DNA of 64,000 bases from Oscillospiraceae bacterium (GTDB taxonomy: Bacteria; Bacillota; Clostridia; Oscillospirales; Acutalibacteraceae). This document shows positions 17,180 to 26,088 of this stretch, piece after piece. Both the position numbers and the translations under genes were made by a program. The notes under the pieces are model-generated. The model made no database searches. It was not told the origin of the DNA and worked only from the letters and a program-made list of their open reading frames with translations. The DNA is taken from contig CP107220.1 in NCBI GenBank assembly GCA_025757685.1, forward strand, positions 273,501 to 337,500. Reading direction: 5' to 3'. Each line of letters begins with the position of its first letter. Position 1 is the first letter of the stretch.

Positions 17180-18559
17180 GTGGCTTCCAATTATATTTCG
17201 CCCATCTCCATGGATGCACTGTCCAATTTGTGCCAGGAGCTGGGGAAGAATAACTATATCAATGCCCACGATTTTGAACGCTATCAGGTAAAGCGGGGCC
17301 TGCGCAACAGCGACGGCACCGGCGTGATGGCCGGATTGACCCGTATCTGCTCGGTAGAGGGCTACTATATTCTGGACGGCGAGCGGATTCCTACGGACGG
17401 CAAGTTGTCTTACCGTGGTTATGACATTCGTGATTTGGTGGACAACTGCATTGCCGAGGACCGCTTTGGCTATGAGGAAGTAGTGTGGCTGCTGCTGTTT
17501 GGCAATCTGCCCACTGCCAATCAGCTGTATTCTCTCCGCGAGGTGCTGTCCGAGTGCCGGGCACTGCCGGACGAGTTTGTGGAAGATGTGATTATGAAGC
17601 ATGCTTCCAAGGATATTATGAACAAGATGGCGCGCTGCATTTTGTCCCTTTACTCTTTTGATGAGAACCCGGACGATACCTCCATTCCCAATGTGCTGCG
17701 TCAGTCCTTGCAGCTGATCGCTCAGACCCCGACCATTATGAACAGCGCCTATCAGATCAAGCGCCGTACATTCTACAACAAGACCATGTTCCTGCACCCG
17801 ATTAACAAGGAGCAGACCATGGCGGAGTATATCTTAAATCAGCTGCGGGTGGACAAGACTTTTACCCGCGAAGAGGCCAAACTGCTGGACATTTGCTTAA
17901 TGCTTCATGCGGACCACGGCGGCGGTAACAACTCTACCTTCTCTACCCGTGTGCTTACCTCCAGCGGTACGGATACGTATTCGGCCATTACGGCGGGCTT
18001 CGGCTCCCTGAAAGGTCCTCGCCATGGCGGCGCCAACATTCGGGTGACGCACATGATGGAGGACATTATTGCCCATGTGGCAGACCCCACCAAGCCGGAG
18101 CAGGTGAAAGATTACCTGGTTAAAATCCTGAATAAAGAAGCCGGTGACGGCTCCGGTTTGATCTACGGTATGGGTCACGCAGTCTATACCAAATCAGATC
18201 CCCGCGCGGTGATCTTAAAATCCAATGCCCGCAAGCTGGCTTATGAGGCCGGATTTGAAAAAGAGTTTAAAACCTTGGAGAATGTGGAGATGCTGACCCC
18301 GGAGGTATTTGCCGAGGTAAAGGGCGACAACAAGGTGATGTGCGCCAATGTAGATCTGTACTCCGGTTTGGTTTACAAGGTGCTGAAGATCCCGGAGGAT
18401 CTGTTTACCCCGCTGTTTGCCACCGCCCGTATTGCCGGTTGGTGCGCCCATCGGCTGGAGGAACTGATTTCCGGCGGCCGAATTATGCGTCCGGCATACA
18501 AGAGCGTGTCCCACGCCAGAACGTACATTGCCCCGGCGGACCGAGAGGTTCAGGGCTGA
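17180..18559 (+). CDS. Citrate synthase (citrate/2-methylcitrate synthase family)
   Basis: 459 residues; condenses acetyl-CoA and oxaloacetate to citrate in the cytoplasm. Conserved features are LSYRGYDIRDL near residue 75, the catalytic-His region LHADHGGGNNSTFSTR, the GPRHGGANI loop with a second active-site His, and the MGHAVYTKSDPRA segment carrying the catalytic Asp. GTG 17180 follows AAAGGAG by 7 nt. The length fits the clostridial type. It is driven by a consensus promoter. No other TCA-cycle gene is adjacent, so it probably supplies citrate toward 2-oxoglutarate and glutamate; methylcitrate synthase activity cannot be excluded. Confidence 0.92.
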   Translation: MASNYISPISMDALSNLCQELGKNNYINAHDFERYQVKRGLRNSDGTGVMAGLTRICSVEGYYILDGERIPTDGKLSYRGYDIRDLVDNCIAEDRFGYEEVVWLLLFGNLPTANQLYSLREVLSECRALPDEFVEDVIMKHASKDIMNKMARCILSLYSFDENPDDTSIPNVLRQSLQLIAQTPTIMNSAYQIKRRTFYNKTMFLHPINKEQTMAEYILNQLRVDKTFTREEAKLLDICLMLHADHGGGNNSTFSTRVLTSSGTDTYSAITAGFGSLKGPRHGGANIRVTHMMEDIIAHVADPTKPEQVKDYLVKILNKEAGDGSGLIYGMGHAVYTKSDPRAVILKSNARKLAYEAGFEKEFKTLENVEMLTPEVFAEVKGDNKVMCANVDLYSGLVYKVLKIPEDLFTPLFATARIAGWCAHRLEELISGGRIMRPAYKSVSHARTYIAPADREVQG

Positions 18560-18584
18560 TTTTGAACGAAAGAGGAGCGAAAAA

Positions 18585-19421
18585 GTGCGTACCAGACCCC
18601 AACTGATCCCTTGGATTCTGACTTTTGCGATCACCGGGGCGGCGGTGGTATTGCGCTTTGTTCAGCTCCTCCTTTTTACGGACAGCAGTACCGGGCGGGT
18701 CACGGCTGCCGGTGCGCCGTTGACTTATGGGCTGTATGCTTTGCTGCTGTGTGCCGGTGTGTGTTGCACTGTGTGTGCCCTGCACCAAAGCCATACGGCA
18801 GTGGCGGTGGCTGCAAACGGCGGCAGCCGCAGGCTGACCGTTGTGTCCTATCTGGTGTCTGTGGCGTTCTTTTTTGATTTTATTTACCGCTGCTTTTTGT
18901 GCTACGACTTGGCGGACGATGCGGTTTATTTACAGTGGAATGACCTGGTCAGCGAAGGGCTGACGGCATTGTTTGCTTTACTCAGCTGCTCCTACTATTT
19001 TGTTGTAGGGCGCAGCTATGGGGGCGGACGGTATGATTTTCGCGCGTTCCGCTTCTTTCACTTTGTGCCGGCGCTGTGGGGGCTTTGCCGTTTGCTAACC
19101 ATTTTAGCTAAGATGGTTAGTGTGCTGGTAGATACCCAGACAGTGTGCGAGGTGCTGTTTTTGGTGGCGCTGCTGCTGTTTCTCTTATCCTTTGCAACGG
19201 CGGTGGTTACCTCCCGCCATGCAGGGCGTGCGGTGGTGTTCTTTGGTTTGCTGGTGTTTGTGTGCGGCTGTGTGCTGGCATTGCCCGGACTGTCCGTATG
19301 GTTTACCGGACACCGGGGTCTGTTGAACGGCAGCATGTATTTCGGCCCGGCGGATTTATTGCTGGGTGTGTTCGCCTTGGCTTTTGTGCAGGATCTGCGC
19401 CGTCGCAGCGCAGCGGATTAG
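18585..19421 (+). CDS. Multi-span integral membrane protein, function unknown
   Basis: About 278 residues with roughly seven to eight hydrophobic helices and short loops, a Cys-rich second helix (LLCAGVCCTVCAL) and a short basic C-terminus (QDLRRRSAAD). I do not recognise a family. GTG 18585 follows AGAGGAG. It lies 25 bp after citrate synthase and 10 bp before the AEC carrier, suggesting one transcript. No catalytic motif is evident. Confidence 0.7.
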   Translation: MRTRPQLIPWILTFAITGAAVVLRFVQLLLFTDSSTGRVTAAGAPLTYGLYALLLCAGVCCTVCALHQSHTAVAVAANGGSRRLTVVSYLVSVAFFFDFIYRCFLCYDLADDAVYLQWNDLVSEGLTALFALLSCSYYFVVGRSYGGGRYDFRAFRFFHFVPALWGLCRLLTILAKMVSVLVDTQTVCEVLFLVALLLFLLSFATAVVTSRHAGRAVVFFGLLVFVCGCVLALPGLSVWFTGHRGLLNGSMYFGPADLLLGVFALAFVQDLRRRSAAD

Positions 19422-19431
19422 GAGCGTGCCT

Positions 19432-20361
19432 TTGTTTTTTGCAACCTTAAAGACCGTGGCCGGTCAGGTACTGATGCTGTACCTGATCTCTCTGATCGGC
19501 TTTGTGACGGATAAATTGGGCGTGTTTCGTCAGGCGGACGCCAAGCGGGTGATCGACCTGCTGTTTAATATCGTGCTGCCCATTGCCATTATTTATACAT
19601 TTATGACCATGGCGTACACCCCGGACCATGTGCGGGGTATTCTTTTGGCGTTTGTGTGCGCCTTTGCCACCCACCTGGTGGGCGGCGTGCTGGGACAGCT
19701 GTGCTTTCGCCACCGCAGTCCCATGGAGCGGGGCGTGTACCGCTACGGTATGCTGTTCTCCAACGCCAGCTTTTTGGCGCTGCCTTTGGCTCTGGCGGTG
19801 ATTGGCTCGGAGGGCGTGTTTTACTGCTCCGTTTATGTGGCTGTTTTTAATGTGGTGGCCTTTACCTATGGCATTTATGAGATCAGCGGCCATACCGCCA
19901 AGATCGACCTGCGCCGGTTGGTGCTGAATCCCGGCTCCATGGCGGTGCTCATCGGGCTGCCGCTGTTCTTTTTGCAGCCCAGGCTGCCCCAGGTGATCCT
20001 GCGGCCCATGGAGATGGTGGGCAACTGTAATTCGCCCCTGGCCATGATGATTTTCGGCACCTTTCTTGCCAATGCGGACTGGAAGCGTATGTTCGCCAAA
20101 AAGGAGCTGTACTTTTGCTCCCTGATGCGTTTGGCAGTGATCCCCCTGTGTATGGTGGGGCTGTTTTACCTGTGCGGTGTGCGGGGTGATTTGCTGATTG
20201 CTATGGTCATCTCCGCCTCTGCTCCCACGGCCACCAATACGGCTATGTATGCGGCCAAGTACGACAATGACGCCGCCTTGGGCAGCGAGTTGGCCGCCCA
20301 GTCCTCACTGTTTTCCGTTGTTACCATGCCGGTGGTGGTGGCGCTGGCAGCGGTGATTTAA
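19432..20361 (+). CDS. AEC (auxin efflux carrier) family permease
   Basis: About 309 residues with ten membrane helices in two halves. It has the AEC pattern LFNIVLPIAIIYTF in the first half and the SASAPTATNTAMYAAKYD motif near the C-terminus. Bacterial members include malate, malonate and other carboxylate carriers. TTG 19432 is preferred because TAGGAG lies 7 nt upstream; GTG 19426 is the alternative. It is possibly co-transcribed with citrate synthase, so an organic-acid substrate is plausible but inferred. Confidence 0.82.
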   Translation: MFFATLKTVAGQVLMLYLISLIGFVTDKLGVFRQADAKRVIDLLFNIVLPIAIIYTFMTMAYTPDHVRGILLAFVCAFATHLVGGVLGQLCFRHRSPMERGVYRYGMLFSNASFLALPLALAVIGSEGVFYCSVYVAVFNVVAFTYGIYEISGHTAKIDLRRLVLNPGSMAVLIGLPLFFLQPRLPQVILRPMEMVGNCNSPLAMMIFGTFLANADWKRMFAKKELYFCSLMRLAVIPLCMVGLFYLCGVRGDLLIAMVISASAPTATNTAMYAAKYDNDAALGSELAAQSSLFSVVTMPVVVALAAVI

Positions 20362-20432
20362 CCCCCAAAAAGGTGAAATTTGTCTAAATAAGTACAAATT
20401 GTAAATTTTATTTGAAGTGATAATACAGATAG

Positions 20433-20461
20433 TTGTAAAGTTGTGAATCAAGGCGTATAAT
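20433..20461 (+). promoter_or_regulatory. Promoter for darA-holB-ricT
   Basis: TTGTAA (20433-20438) and TATAAT (20456-20461), 17 bp apart, 32 bp before the darA start codon. Confidence 0.75.
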
Positions 20462-20493
20462 AGGAAGCATTAACGGAAAGGATGGATGTTTAT

Positions 20494-20817
20494 ATGAAGC
20501 TGGTTATGGCTGTAATTTCCAATAAAGATGTTTCCAAAGTTTTGGATGCGATTACGAAGGAGGGCTTTGCCTCCACCCGTATCTCCACCACCGGTCAGTT
20601 CTTGGCCGATGGGCACACCACGCTGTTTATCGGCACGGAGGATCACAAGGTGGAGCAGCTGTTCGATGTGCTGGGCAAGCATGTGACCAAGCGGGTGGTG
20701 CGCCAAGCGGGCGTGGCCAGCACGCTGGAAGGCTCGTTGCTGCGCCAGCCGGTGGATGTGGAGGAATACGGCGCTGTGGCGTTTGTGATCAATGTGGACG
20801 AGTTCCGCAAATTGTAA
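20494..20817 (+). CDS. darA: Cyclic-di-AMP receptor, DarA/PstA family (PII-like)
   Basis: 107 residues with a ferredoxin-like PII-type fold. The family pattern includes MKLVMAVISNKDV at the start, the FASTRISTTGQFLADGHTT loop that lines the ligand pocket, and the C-terminal GAVAFVINVDEF strand. Homologues (YaaQ) bind c-di-AMP; downstream partners are poorly defined. ATG 20494 is chosen over ATG 20482 because AAAGGATGG then has a normal spacing. The order darA-holB-ricT is a conserved Bacillota arrangement, which strengthens the call; yaaR, often between them, is absent. Confidence 0.9.
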   Translation: MKLVMAVISNKDVSKVLDAITKEGFASTRISTTGQFLADGHTTLFIGTEDHKVEQLFDVLGKHVTKRVVRQAGVASTLEGSLLRQPVDVEEYGAVAFVINVDEFRKL

Positions 20818-20825
20818 AGGCAAGT

Positions 20826-21809
20826 ATGGAATTTAAGCACTTTCTCGGGAATGAAAAAATCAAGGCGCAGCTGTCTGCATTGGTAGACGGCGGCCGCCTG
20901 CCCCACGCCGTAGTGCTGGAGGGGGAGAGCGGTCTGGGTAAGCGCACGCTGGCCGGTGAACTGGCTGCGGCATTGGTGTGCCGGGGCGAGCACCGCCCTT
21001 GCGACAGCTGCCCCCAGTGCCACAAGGCCCGTGCCGGGGTGCACCCGGATATTTTGGTCTATGCCCCGGAGGGGGGCGCCCGTTCGTTTCACAAAAAGAC
21101 GGTGGATCAAATTGTGGGCGATGTGTATATGACCCCCAACGAGGCGGATTATAAGATCTACATATTGGTTAACGCCCATTTGATGAGCGTGCAGGCCCAG
21201 AATGCCATTTTGAAAGTGCTGGAGGAACCGCCGGCTTATGTGCGGTTCATTTTAACGGTGGAGAACAAGAGCGCTCTGCTGCCCACGGTGCTGTCCCGCA
21301 GTGTGGTGTTTCGGTTGGAGGGCGTGCCGGTAGAGATCGGTGCGGATTATATTTTGCAGCGGCAGCCGGAGGCGGACCCGGATCGGGTGCGCCAGGCGTT
21401 GCAGCTGTGGAACGGCAACATCGGAAAGGCCATGGAGAGCCTGGAGGACGGCGAGGCCGCCAAGTACAGCGCCTTGTCCGCAGAACTGTGCCGAGCGCTG
21501 GTGGCGGAGAATGAGTATGCGCTCATTTGCGCCTGTGCACCCCTGCAAAAGGACAGGCAGGCGGTACTGAATATCTGCGGGGTGCTGCGGGATCTGTTTC
21601 GGGACGCATTGGTGCTGGACAGCGGCGCCGATTTGCTTTCCGGCAGCGATGAAATTCCCCGGCTGCTTGGATCCAAATGTACAAGAAAACAACTGCTGCA
21701 ACTGGTATCTGTGGCTGAGGACACATATCAGCGGGCGCTGCAAAATGCCAATAACGCCCTGCTGATCACAAAATTTTGCGCCGATTTGCGCCAGGCGATC
21801 GGCCGCTAG
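20826..21809 (+). CDS. holB: DNA polymerase III clamp-loader subunit delta'
   Basis: 327 residues. AAA+ domain with P-loop GESGLGKRTLAG near residue 36, a zinc-finger Cys set (CRGEHRPCDSCPQC) near 56-70, the NAILKVLEEPP sensor region near 125, and LSRSVVF in place of the common SRC arginine-finger motif. Part of the clamp-loader complex that opens the beta clamp on DNA. It begins 8 bp after darA and ends 11 bp before ricT, so it is a middle gene of a tight operon. Confidence 0.92.
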   Translation: MEFKHFLGNEKIKAQLSALVDGGRLPHAVVLEGESGLGKRTLAGELAAALVCRGEHRPCDSCPQCHKARAGVHPDILVYAPEGGARSFHKKTVDQIVGDVYMTPNEADYKIYILVNAHLMSVQAQNAILKVLEEPPAYVRFILTVENKSALLPTVLSRSVVFRLEGVPVEIGADYILQRQPEADPDRVRQALQLWNGNIGKAMESLEDGEAAKYSALSAELCRALVAENEYALICACAPLQKDRQAVLNICGVLRDLFRDALVLDSGADLLSGSDEIPRLLGSKCTRKQLLQLVSVAEDTYQRALQNANNALLITKFCADLRQAIGR

Positions 21810-21820
21810 GAGGATAGATT

Positions 21821-22690
21821 ATGACAAAAGTGGTAGGCGTTCGGTTTAAGGACACCGGCAAAACATATTATTTTGACCCAAAGGGGTTGGAGATTAAGAA
21901 AGGCGACCTGGTGGTGGTAGAGACCGCCCGGGGTATGGAATGCGGCGTGGCCCAGTATGCGCCCAAAGAGGTGGCGGAGAATGAGGTCACTGCGCCCCTC
22001 AAGCCGGTGCTGCGTATTGCCACCGCCAGAGACAAGCAAATTCTGGAAGAAAATAAAGAAAAAGAGAAGCGCGCCTACGAGGTGTGCCTGCAAAAGATCG
22101 AGAAACATAAGCTGGATATGAACCTGACCGAGGTGGAATACGCCTTTGACGGGTCCAAGATTCTGTTTTATTTTACCGCGGACGGCCGTGTGGACTTTAG
22201 AGAGCTGGTCAAGGATCTGGCCTCCACTTTCCATACCCGTATTGAGCTGCGCCAGATCGGCGTGCGAGACGAGGCTAAGATGCTGGGCGGTCTGGGCGTG
22301 TGCGGGCGGCCGTTTTGCTGCTCCACCTTCCTGAATGACTTCCACTCCGTGTCTATCAAAATGGCCAAGGAGCAGGGACTGAGCCTGTCCCCCTCTAAGA
22401 TCAGCGGCACTTGCGGGCGGCTGATGTGCTGCCTGAAATATGAGCAGAACTCTTATGAATACCTGGCAAAGATCACTCCCCGCCGCGGCACCGTGGTGGA
22501 CTGCAGAGAGGGCCGAGGCACGGTGGTAGACGCTGCGCTGCTCACCGGCAAGCTGAAAGTGCAGTTGGATAATGCGCCGGAGGGCGCACCGGTGATCGTC
22601 AATCGGGAAGAAGTGCGCGTGGTGCGTGCGCCCCGTCGCGGCGGCAAAAATGAGAAAAAAGCGGACAAGCCCGCCCAGGCGGAGAAGTAA
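21821..22690 (+). CDS. ricT: PSP1-domain protein RicT (YaaT)
   Basis: 289 residues with the PSP1 domain. The cysteine set GVCGRPFCCS and CGRLMCC matches RicT, which with RicA and RicF forms a [4Fe-4S]-carrying complex that modulates RNase Y-dependent mRNA maturation and sporulation or biofilm decisions in B. subtilis. The C-terminal tail is Lys/Glu-rich. The RBS TAGGAGG precedes ATG. RicA and RicF are not in the window. Genomic position after holB is the conserved one. Confidence 0.92.
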   Translation: MTKVVGVRFKDTGKTYYFDPKGLEIKKGDLVVVETARGMECGVAQYAPKEVAENEVTAPLKPVLRIATARDKQILEENKEKEKRAYEVCLQKIEKHKLDMNLTEVEYAFDGSKILFYFTADGRVDFRELVKDLASTFHTRIELRQIGVRDEAKMLGGLGVCGRPFCCSTFLNDFHSVSIKMAKEQGLSLSPSKISGTCGRLMCCLKYEQNSYEYLAKITPRRGTVVDCREGRGTVVDAALLTGKLKVQLDNAPEGAPVIVNREEVRVVRAPRRGGKNEKKADKPAQAEK

Positions 22691-22716
22691 GGCAAGACTA
22701 ATTTTTTAGAATTCAC

Positions 22717-22745
22717 TTGCATTTTCAAATCAATGCTGTTATATT
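22717..22745 (+). promoter_or_regulatory. Promoter for ferredoxin
   Basis: TTGCAT (22717-22722) and TATATT (22740-22745) with 17 bp spacing, 31 bp before the ATG. Confidence 0.65.
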
Positions 22746-22776
22746 TAGGTTGAGAAACATACAGGAGGTGTTTATC

Positions 22777-22947
22777 ATGGCATATCAGATTTCTGATGAT
22801 TGTATTTCCTGCGGTGCTTGCGCAGCAGAGTGTCCGGTTTCCGCCATCTCCGAGGGTGACGGCAAATTTGTAATTGACGCTGACGTTTGCATTGAGTGCG
22901 GTGCGTGCGAGGCAACCTGCCCCGTGGGTGCGCCTGCCCAGGCATAA
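22777..22947 (+). CDS. 2[4Fe-4S] clostridial-type ferredoxin
   Basis: 56 residues with two Cys motifs, CISCGACAAECP and CIECGACEATCP, each the CxxCxxCxxxCP signature. It is a small low-potential electron carrier of anaerobic metabolism (pyruvate:ferredoxin oxidoreductase, hydrogenase and similar). The ATG follows a near-consensus AGGAGGTG. It is a monocistronic unit with its own promoter and terminator. Confidence 0.95.
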   Translation: MAYQISDDCISCGACAAECPVSAISEGDGKFVIDADVCIECGACEATCPVGAPAQA

Positions 22948-22990
22948 GCGGATTTTGTAGATTTTTCTGCTTTTGTACAAACAAAAAGGA

Positions 22991-23030
22991 ACACGCCGAG
23001 AGCTTTGGCTTTGGGCGTGTCTTTTTTTGT
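22991..23030 (+). terminator. Terminator after ferredoxin
   Basis: ACACGCC pairs with GGCGTGT, followed by TCTTTTTTT. Confidence 0.85.
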
Positions 23031-23034
23031 CCGC

Positions 23035-23063
23035 TTGCCAAAGCGGGGCGGTAGGTATATAAT
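23035..23063 (+). promoter_or_regulatory. Promoter for trmN-rsmI-radical SAM operon
   Basis: TTGCCA (23035-23040) and TATAAT (23058-23063), 17 bp spacing. Confidence 0.75.
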
Positions 23064-23104
23064 AAGCGCAAAGACCCGGGCACGGCCCGGTAGTGGGAGA
23101 GCCT

Positions 23105-23833
23105 ATGAACGAGACGGTTATGCCTTTGGCAGAGCACATGCAAATCGTGGTCAGTGACCGCCACACCTTTGGTACGGACGCCGTGGTGTTGGCGGATTTT
23201 GCCCGTATTCGCCGCCGGGATCGGGCGCTGGATTTGGGTACAGGTTGTGGAATTATTCCTCTGCTTTGGCTGCGAGATGCCCGGCAAAGTCCGGTGGCGT
23301 GCCTGGATATTCAGGACCGGGCGGTACGGCAGGTGCAGCAATCCATTGCGCTGGATCATTTGGAAGAGCGGCTAACCGTGCAGCAGGCAGATCTGCGAGA
23401 CCATCGGCAGCTGTACCCGGCGGGCAGCTTTACTCTGGTGAGTATGAACCCGCCGTACAAGCCGGTGGACACGGGCATTTTGTCTCCGGAGCCGTGGGAT
23501 CAAATTGCCCGGCACGAGGTGTGCTGCACCTTGGAGGACGCCTGTGCGGCAGCGGGCTATCTGTTGCAGTTCGGCGGGCGGTTTTGCATTTGCCATCGGC
23601 CGGAACGGCTGGCGGATATTGTAACGGCTATGCGTGCCCATGATTTGGAGCCTAAGCGGCTGCGGCTGGTGCAGCACCGGGGGGGAGAGGCACCCTTTTT
23701 ACTGCTGATGGAGGGGCGCAAGGGCGCCAAGCCGTACTTAACGGCAGAGCCTACGCTGATTTTGGAAAGTCCGGCGGGCCAGGCGGAAATGGGAAGAATA
23801 TACGGCGCATATTTTGAAGGAGGCGCAAAGTGA
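23105..23833 (+). CDS. tRNA1(Val) N6-adenine methyltransferase-like protein (YabB/TrmN6 type)
   Basis: 242 residues; a SAM-dependent class I methyltransferase. SAM motif I is LDLGTGCGIIPLL near residue 42, and the N6-adenine catalytic motif is MNPPYK near 115. In B. subtilis yabB also lies just upstream of rsmI, and E. coli TrmN6 modifies A37 of tRNA-Val. ATG 23105 follows GTGGGAG by about 7 nt; GTG 23093 is less likely. Its stop overlaps the rsmI start by 4 bp. Confidence 0.87.
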   Translation: MNETVMPLAEHMQIVVSDRHTFGTDAVVLADFARIRRRDRALDLGTGCGIIPLLWLRDARQSPVACLDIQDRAVRQVQQSIALDHLEERLTVQQADLRDHRQLYPAGSFTLVSMNPPYKPVDTGILSPEPWDQIARHEVCCTLEDACAAAGYLLQFGGRFCICHRPERLADIVTAMRAHDLEPKRLRLVQHRGGEAPFLLLMEGRKGAKPYLTAEPTLILESPAGQAEMGRIYGAYFEGGAK

Positions 23834-24651
23834 GCGGTACTTTATATGTGGTGGGCACGCCCATCGGGAATTTAAGCGACTGGTCGCCCCGGGCGGTTGA
23901 CACCCTGGGGACTGTGGATTTTATTGCAGCAGAGGACACCCGGGTGACCTTAAAGCTGCTGAATCATTTTGGTATCAAAAAAGAGATGGTCAGCTATTAT
24001 GAGCACAACCGTCGAGAGCGGGGCGAGATCATCACTGCCCGCATTGCGGCGGGGGAGGACTGCGCCATTGTAACGGACGCGGGTATGCCTGCCATTTCGG
24101 ACCCGGGGCAGGATCTGGTACACCTGTGCCACTTGCAGGGGATCCCGGTGGTGTCCGTGCCCGGACCGGTGGCTTTTGCCACAGCGCTGGCGGTGTCCGG
24201 TATGGAGAGCGGGCGCTTTACCTTTGAGGGCTTTTTGTCCGTCAATAAAAAATCCCGCCGGGACCACCTGGAGGAGCTCAAGGACGAGAAGCGCACCATG
24301 ATTTTTTATGAGGCGCCCCATAAGTTTATCAACACCATTGGGGATCTGCACCGGGTGCTGGGTGACCGGGAGATTGCCATTGTGCGGGAACTGACCAAGG
24401 TGCATGAGCAGGTGGTACGTACCACCTTGGCACAGGCGGAGAAAGACTATACGGAAAATAAGATCAAAGGGGAGATCGTGCTGATCGTGGCCGGCAAAAA
24501 GGCAGAGCCAACGGACGCCATCACCTTTGACCAGGCGGTGGAACAGGCCCGTGCGCTGGTGGAGAAAGGCGCTTCCGTCAACGCTGCCGCCAAGGAGATT
24601 GCCGCGGTAACCCCGTACAAAAAAGGCGATCTCTATAAGGCACTGCTGTGA
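23830..24651 (+). CDS. rsmI: 16S rRNA (cytidine1402-2'-O)-methyltransferase RsmI
   Basis: 273 residues; tetrapyrrole-methylase fold. It has the start GTLYVVGTPIGNLSDWSPRA, the AAEDTRVTLKLL segment, and DAGMPAISDPGQDLV, all diagnostic. It methylates the ribose of C1402 in the ribosomal P-site. Its GTG overlaps the trmN stop by 4 bp and its own stop overlaps the next gene by 4 bp, so the three form a coupled operon. A GGAGG precedes GTG. Confidence 0.95.
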   Translation: MSGTLYVVGTPIGNLSDWSPRAVDTLGTVDFIAAEDTRVTLKLLNHFGIKKEMVSYYEHNRRERGEIITARIAAGEDCAIVTDAGMPAISDPGQDLVHLCHLQGIPVVSVPGPVAFATALAVSGMESGRFTFEGFLSVNKKSRRDHLEELKDEKRTMIFYEAPHKFINTIGDLHRVLGDREIAIVRELTKVHEQVVRTTLAQAEKDYTENKIKGEIVLIVAGKKAEPTDAITFDQAVEQARALVEKGASVNAAAKEIAAVTPYKKGDLYKALL

Positions 24652-25517
24652 GTGGGTGTAATGCCTGCCCCCGCCGGTGCGGTGTTGACCGTACCGCGGC
24701 CGTGGGTGCCTGTGGTGTGGGCGCTGCCTTTCGGGTGGCGCGTATGGCGCTGCACGCCTGGGAGGAGCCGTGTATCAGCGGCAAATCCGGCAGCGGAGCA
24801 ATCTTCTTTTCCGGCTGTCCGCTGAAGTGCGTGTTTTGTCAGAATATGGAGATCAGCCGGGGCTGCAAGGGCGTGGACCTAACCGAGGACCAGCTGATCG
24901 CCGGTATGCAGCGGCTGATTGACGCCGGGGCGCAGAATATCAATTTGGTCAGCCCCACCCAGTACGCACCGGCCTTGGCGCGGCTGCTGCGCCGATGGAA
25001 GCCCCCGGTGCCGGTGGTGTACAACACCGGCGGCTATGAGCGATTAGAGACCCTGCGGCAGCTGGAGGGTCTGATCGATATTTATTTGCCGGATTTTAAG
25101 TACACCCGCCCGGCTAAGGCGGCGGCTTACAGCGCTGCGCCGGACTATGTGGAGCGGGTGGGCCCGGCGCTGCTGGAAATGCGCCGCCAGGTGCAGGACC
25201 GGTGGGACGGGGATAAAATGCTGTCCGGTATGATCGTGCGCCATTTGATTTTGCCGGGCAATACCAATTCGGCCATTGAGGCGCTGAACTGGCTGCACAG
25301 CCATTTGCCGGGTACCTATGTGTCCCTGATGGCCCAGTACACCCCTATGCCGGGGCTGGAGCGCTACCCGGAGCTGACGCGCGCCATCACCCGCCGGGAG
25401 TACGACAAGGTGGTGGATCATGCTCTGGCACTGGGTATGGATCATGTGTTTTTGCAGCAGCGCAGCGCGGTAGGTAAAGATTTTATTCCGGCATTTGATT
25501 TTACCGGCATTGTGTGA
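24648..25517 (+). CDS. PflX-like radical SAM protein (pyruvate formate-lyase activase homologue)
   Basis: 289 residues. The cluster motif CPLKCVFCQN near residue 63 (CxxxCxxC) binds the [4Fe-4S] that cleaves SAM. An N-terminal Cys set (CNACPRRCGVD) adds a second possible metal site, typical of COG1313 proteins. No PFL-type glycyl radical enzyme is nearby, so the target is unknown. GTG 24648 overlaps the rsmI stop by 4 bp. Confidence 0.85.
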   Translation: MSGCNACPRRCGVDRTAAVGACGVGAAFRVARMALHAWEEPCISGKSGSGAIFFSGCPLKCVFCQNMEISRGCKGVDLTEDQLIAGMQRLIDAGAQNINLVSPTQYAPALARLLRRWKPPVPVVYNTGGYERLETLRQLEGLIDIYLPDFKYTRPAKAAAYSAAPDYVERVGPALLEMRRQVQDRWDGDKMLSGMIVRHLILPGNTNSAIEALNWLHSHLPGTYVSLMAQYTPMPGLERYPELTRAITRREYDKVVDHALALGMDHVFLQQRSAVGKDFIPAFDFTGIV

Positions 25518-25523
25518 TAGAAT
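25495..25523 (+). promoter_or_regulatory. Promoter for mscL
   Basis: TTGATT (25495-25500) lies in the end of the radical SAM gene and TAGAAT (25518-25523) starts immediately after its stop; spacing 17 bp. Confidence 0.6.
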
Positions 25524-25572
25524 ACAGTTAGGCGCTGTGCGCCGAAAAGTGTAAAAACGAGGGAATGTACAA

Positions 25573-26007
25573 GTGAAGAAATTTTTTCAGGAGTTTAAGG
25601 AATTCATTTCCCGCGGCAATGTGATGGACCTGGCCGTCGGCGTGATCATCGGTTCCGCTTTTACCGGCGTGGTTACCGCTTTGACGGACTCGATCATCAA
25701 ACCGCTGCTTAACTGTATCGGCGGAGCGGAGATCCAGGGCAAGATTCATCTGCTGGGAGATAATTATTTGGACTACGGCGCGTTTTTGTCCGCTGTGGTG
25801 AATTTCCTGATTATGGCGCTGATCATCTTTTGTATGGTCAAGGGGCTGAATAAGCTGTCAGACGCAGTGAAGCACGCCACCCATGAGAAAGAGGCCCAGG
25901 CGGCGCCTACCACCAAGGTCTGCCCCTACTGCAAGAGCGAGATTGACATTGCTGCCACTCGCTGTCCCCACTGCACCTCGGTGCTGGAGGACGAAAAGGC
26001 AGAGTAA
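25573..26007 (+). CDS. mscL: Large-conductance mechanosensitive channel MscL with zinc-ribbon tail
   Basis: 144 residues. The N-terminus FFQEFKEFISRGNVMDLAVG and first helix GVIIGSAFTGVVTAL are diagnostic of MscL, which opens as a pentamer to release solutes on hypo-osmotic shock. A second helix lies near 75-92. Instead of the usual short cytoplasmic bundle, the C-terminus carries a CPYC ... CPHC zinc-ribbon-like module. It starts with GTG and has its own promoter. Confidence 0.93.
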   Translation: MKKFFQEFKEFISRGNVMDLAVGVIIGSAFTGVVTALTDSIIKPLLNCIGGAEIQGKIHLLGDNYLDYGAFLSAVVNFLIMALIIFCMVKGLNKLSDAVKHATHEKEAQAAPTTKVCPYCKSEIDIAATRCPHCTSVLEDEKAE

Positions 26008-26088
26008 CGACAGCGAAAACTGAATATGTAGCGACAATAATTTTACATAGAATCAGCAGGCATTGCCTGCGTTAAGGGGGATTTTTCT

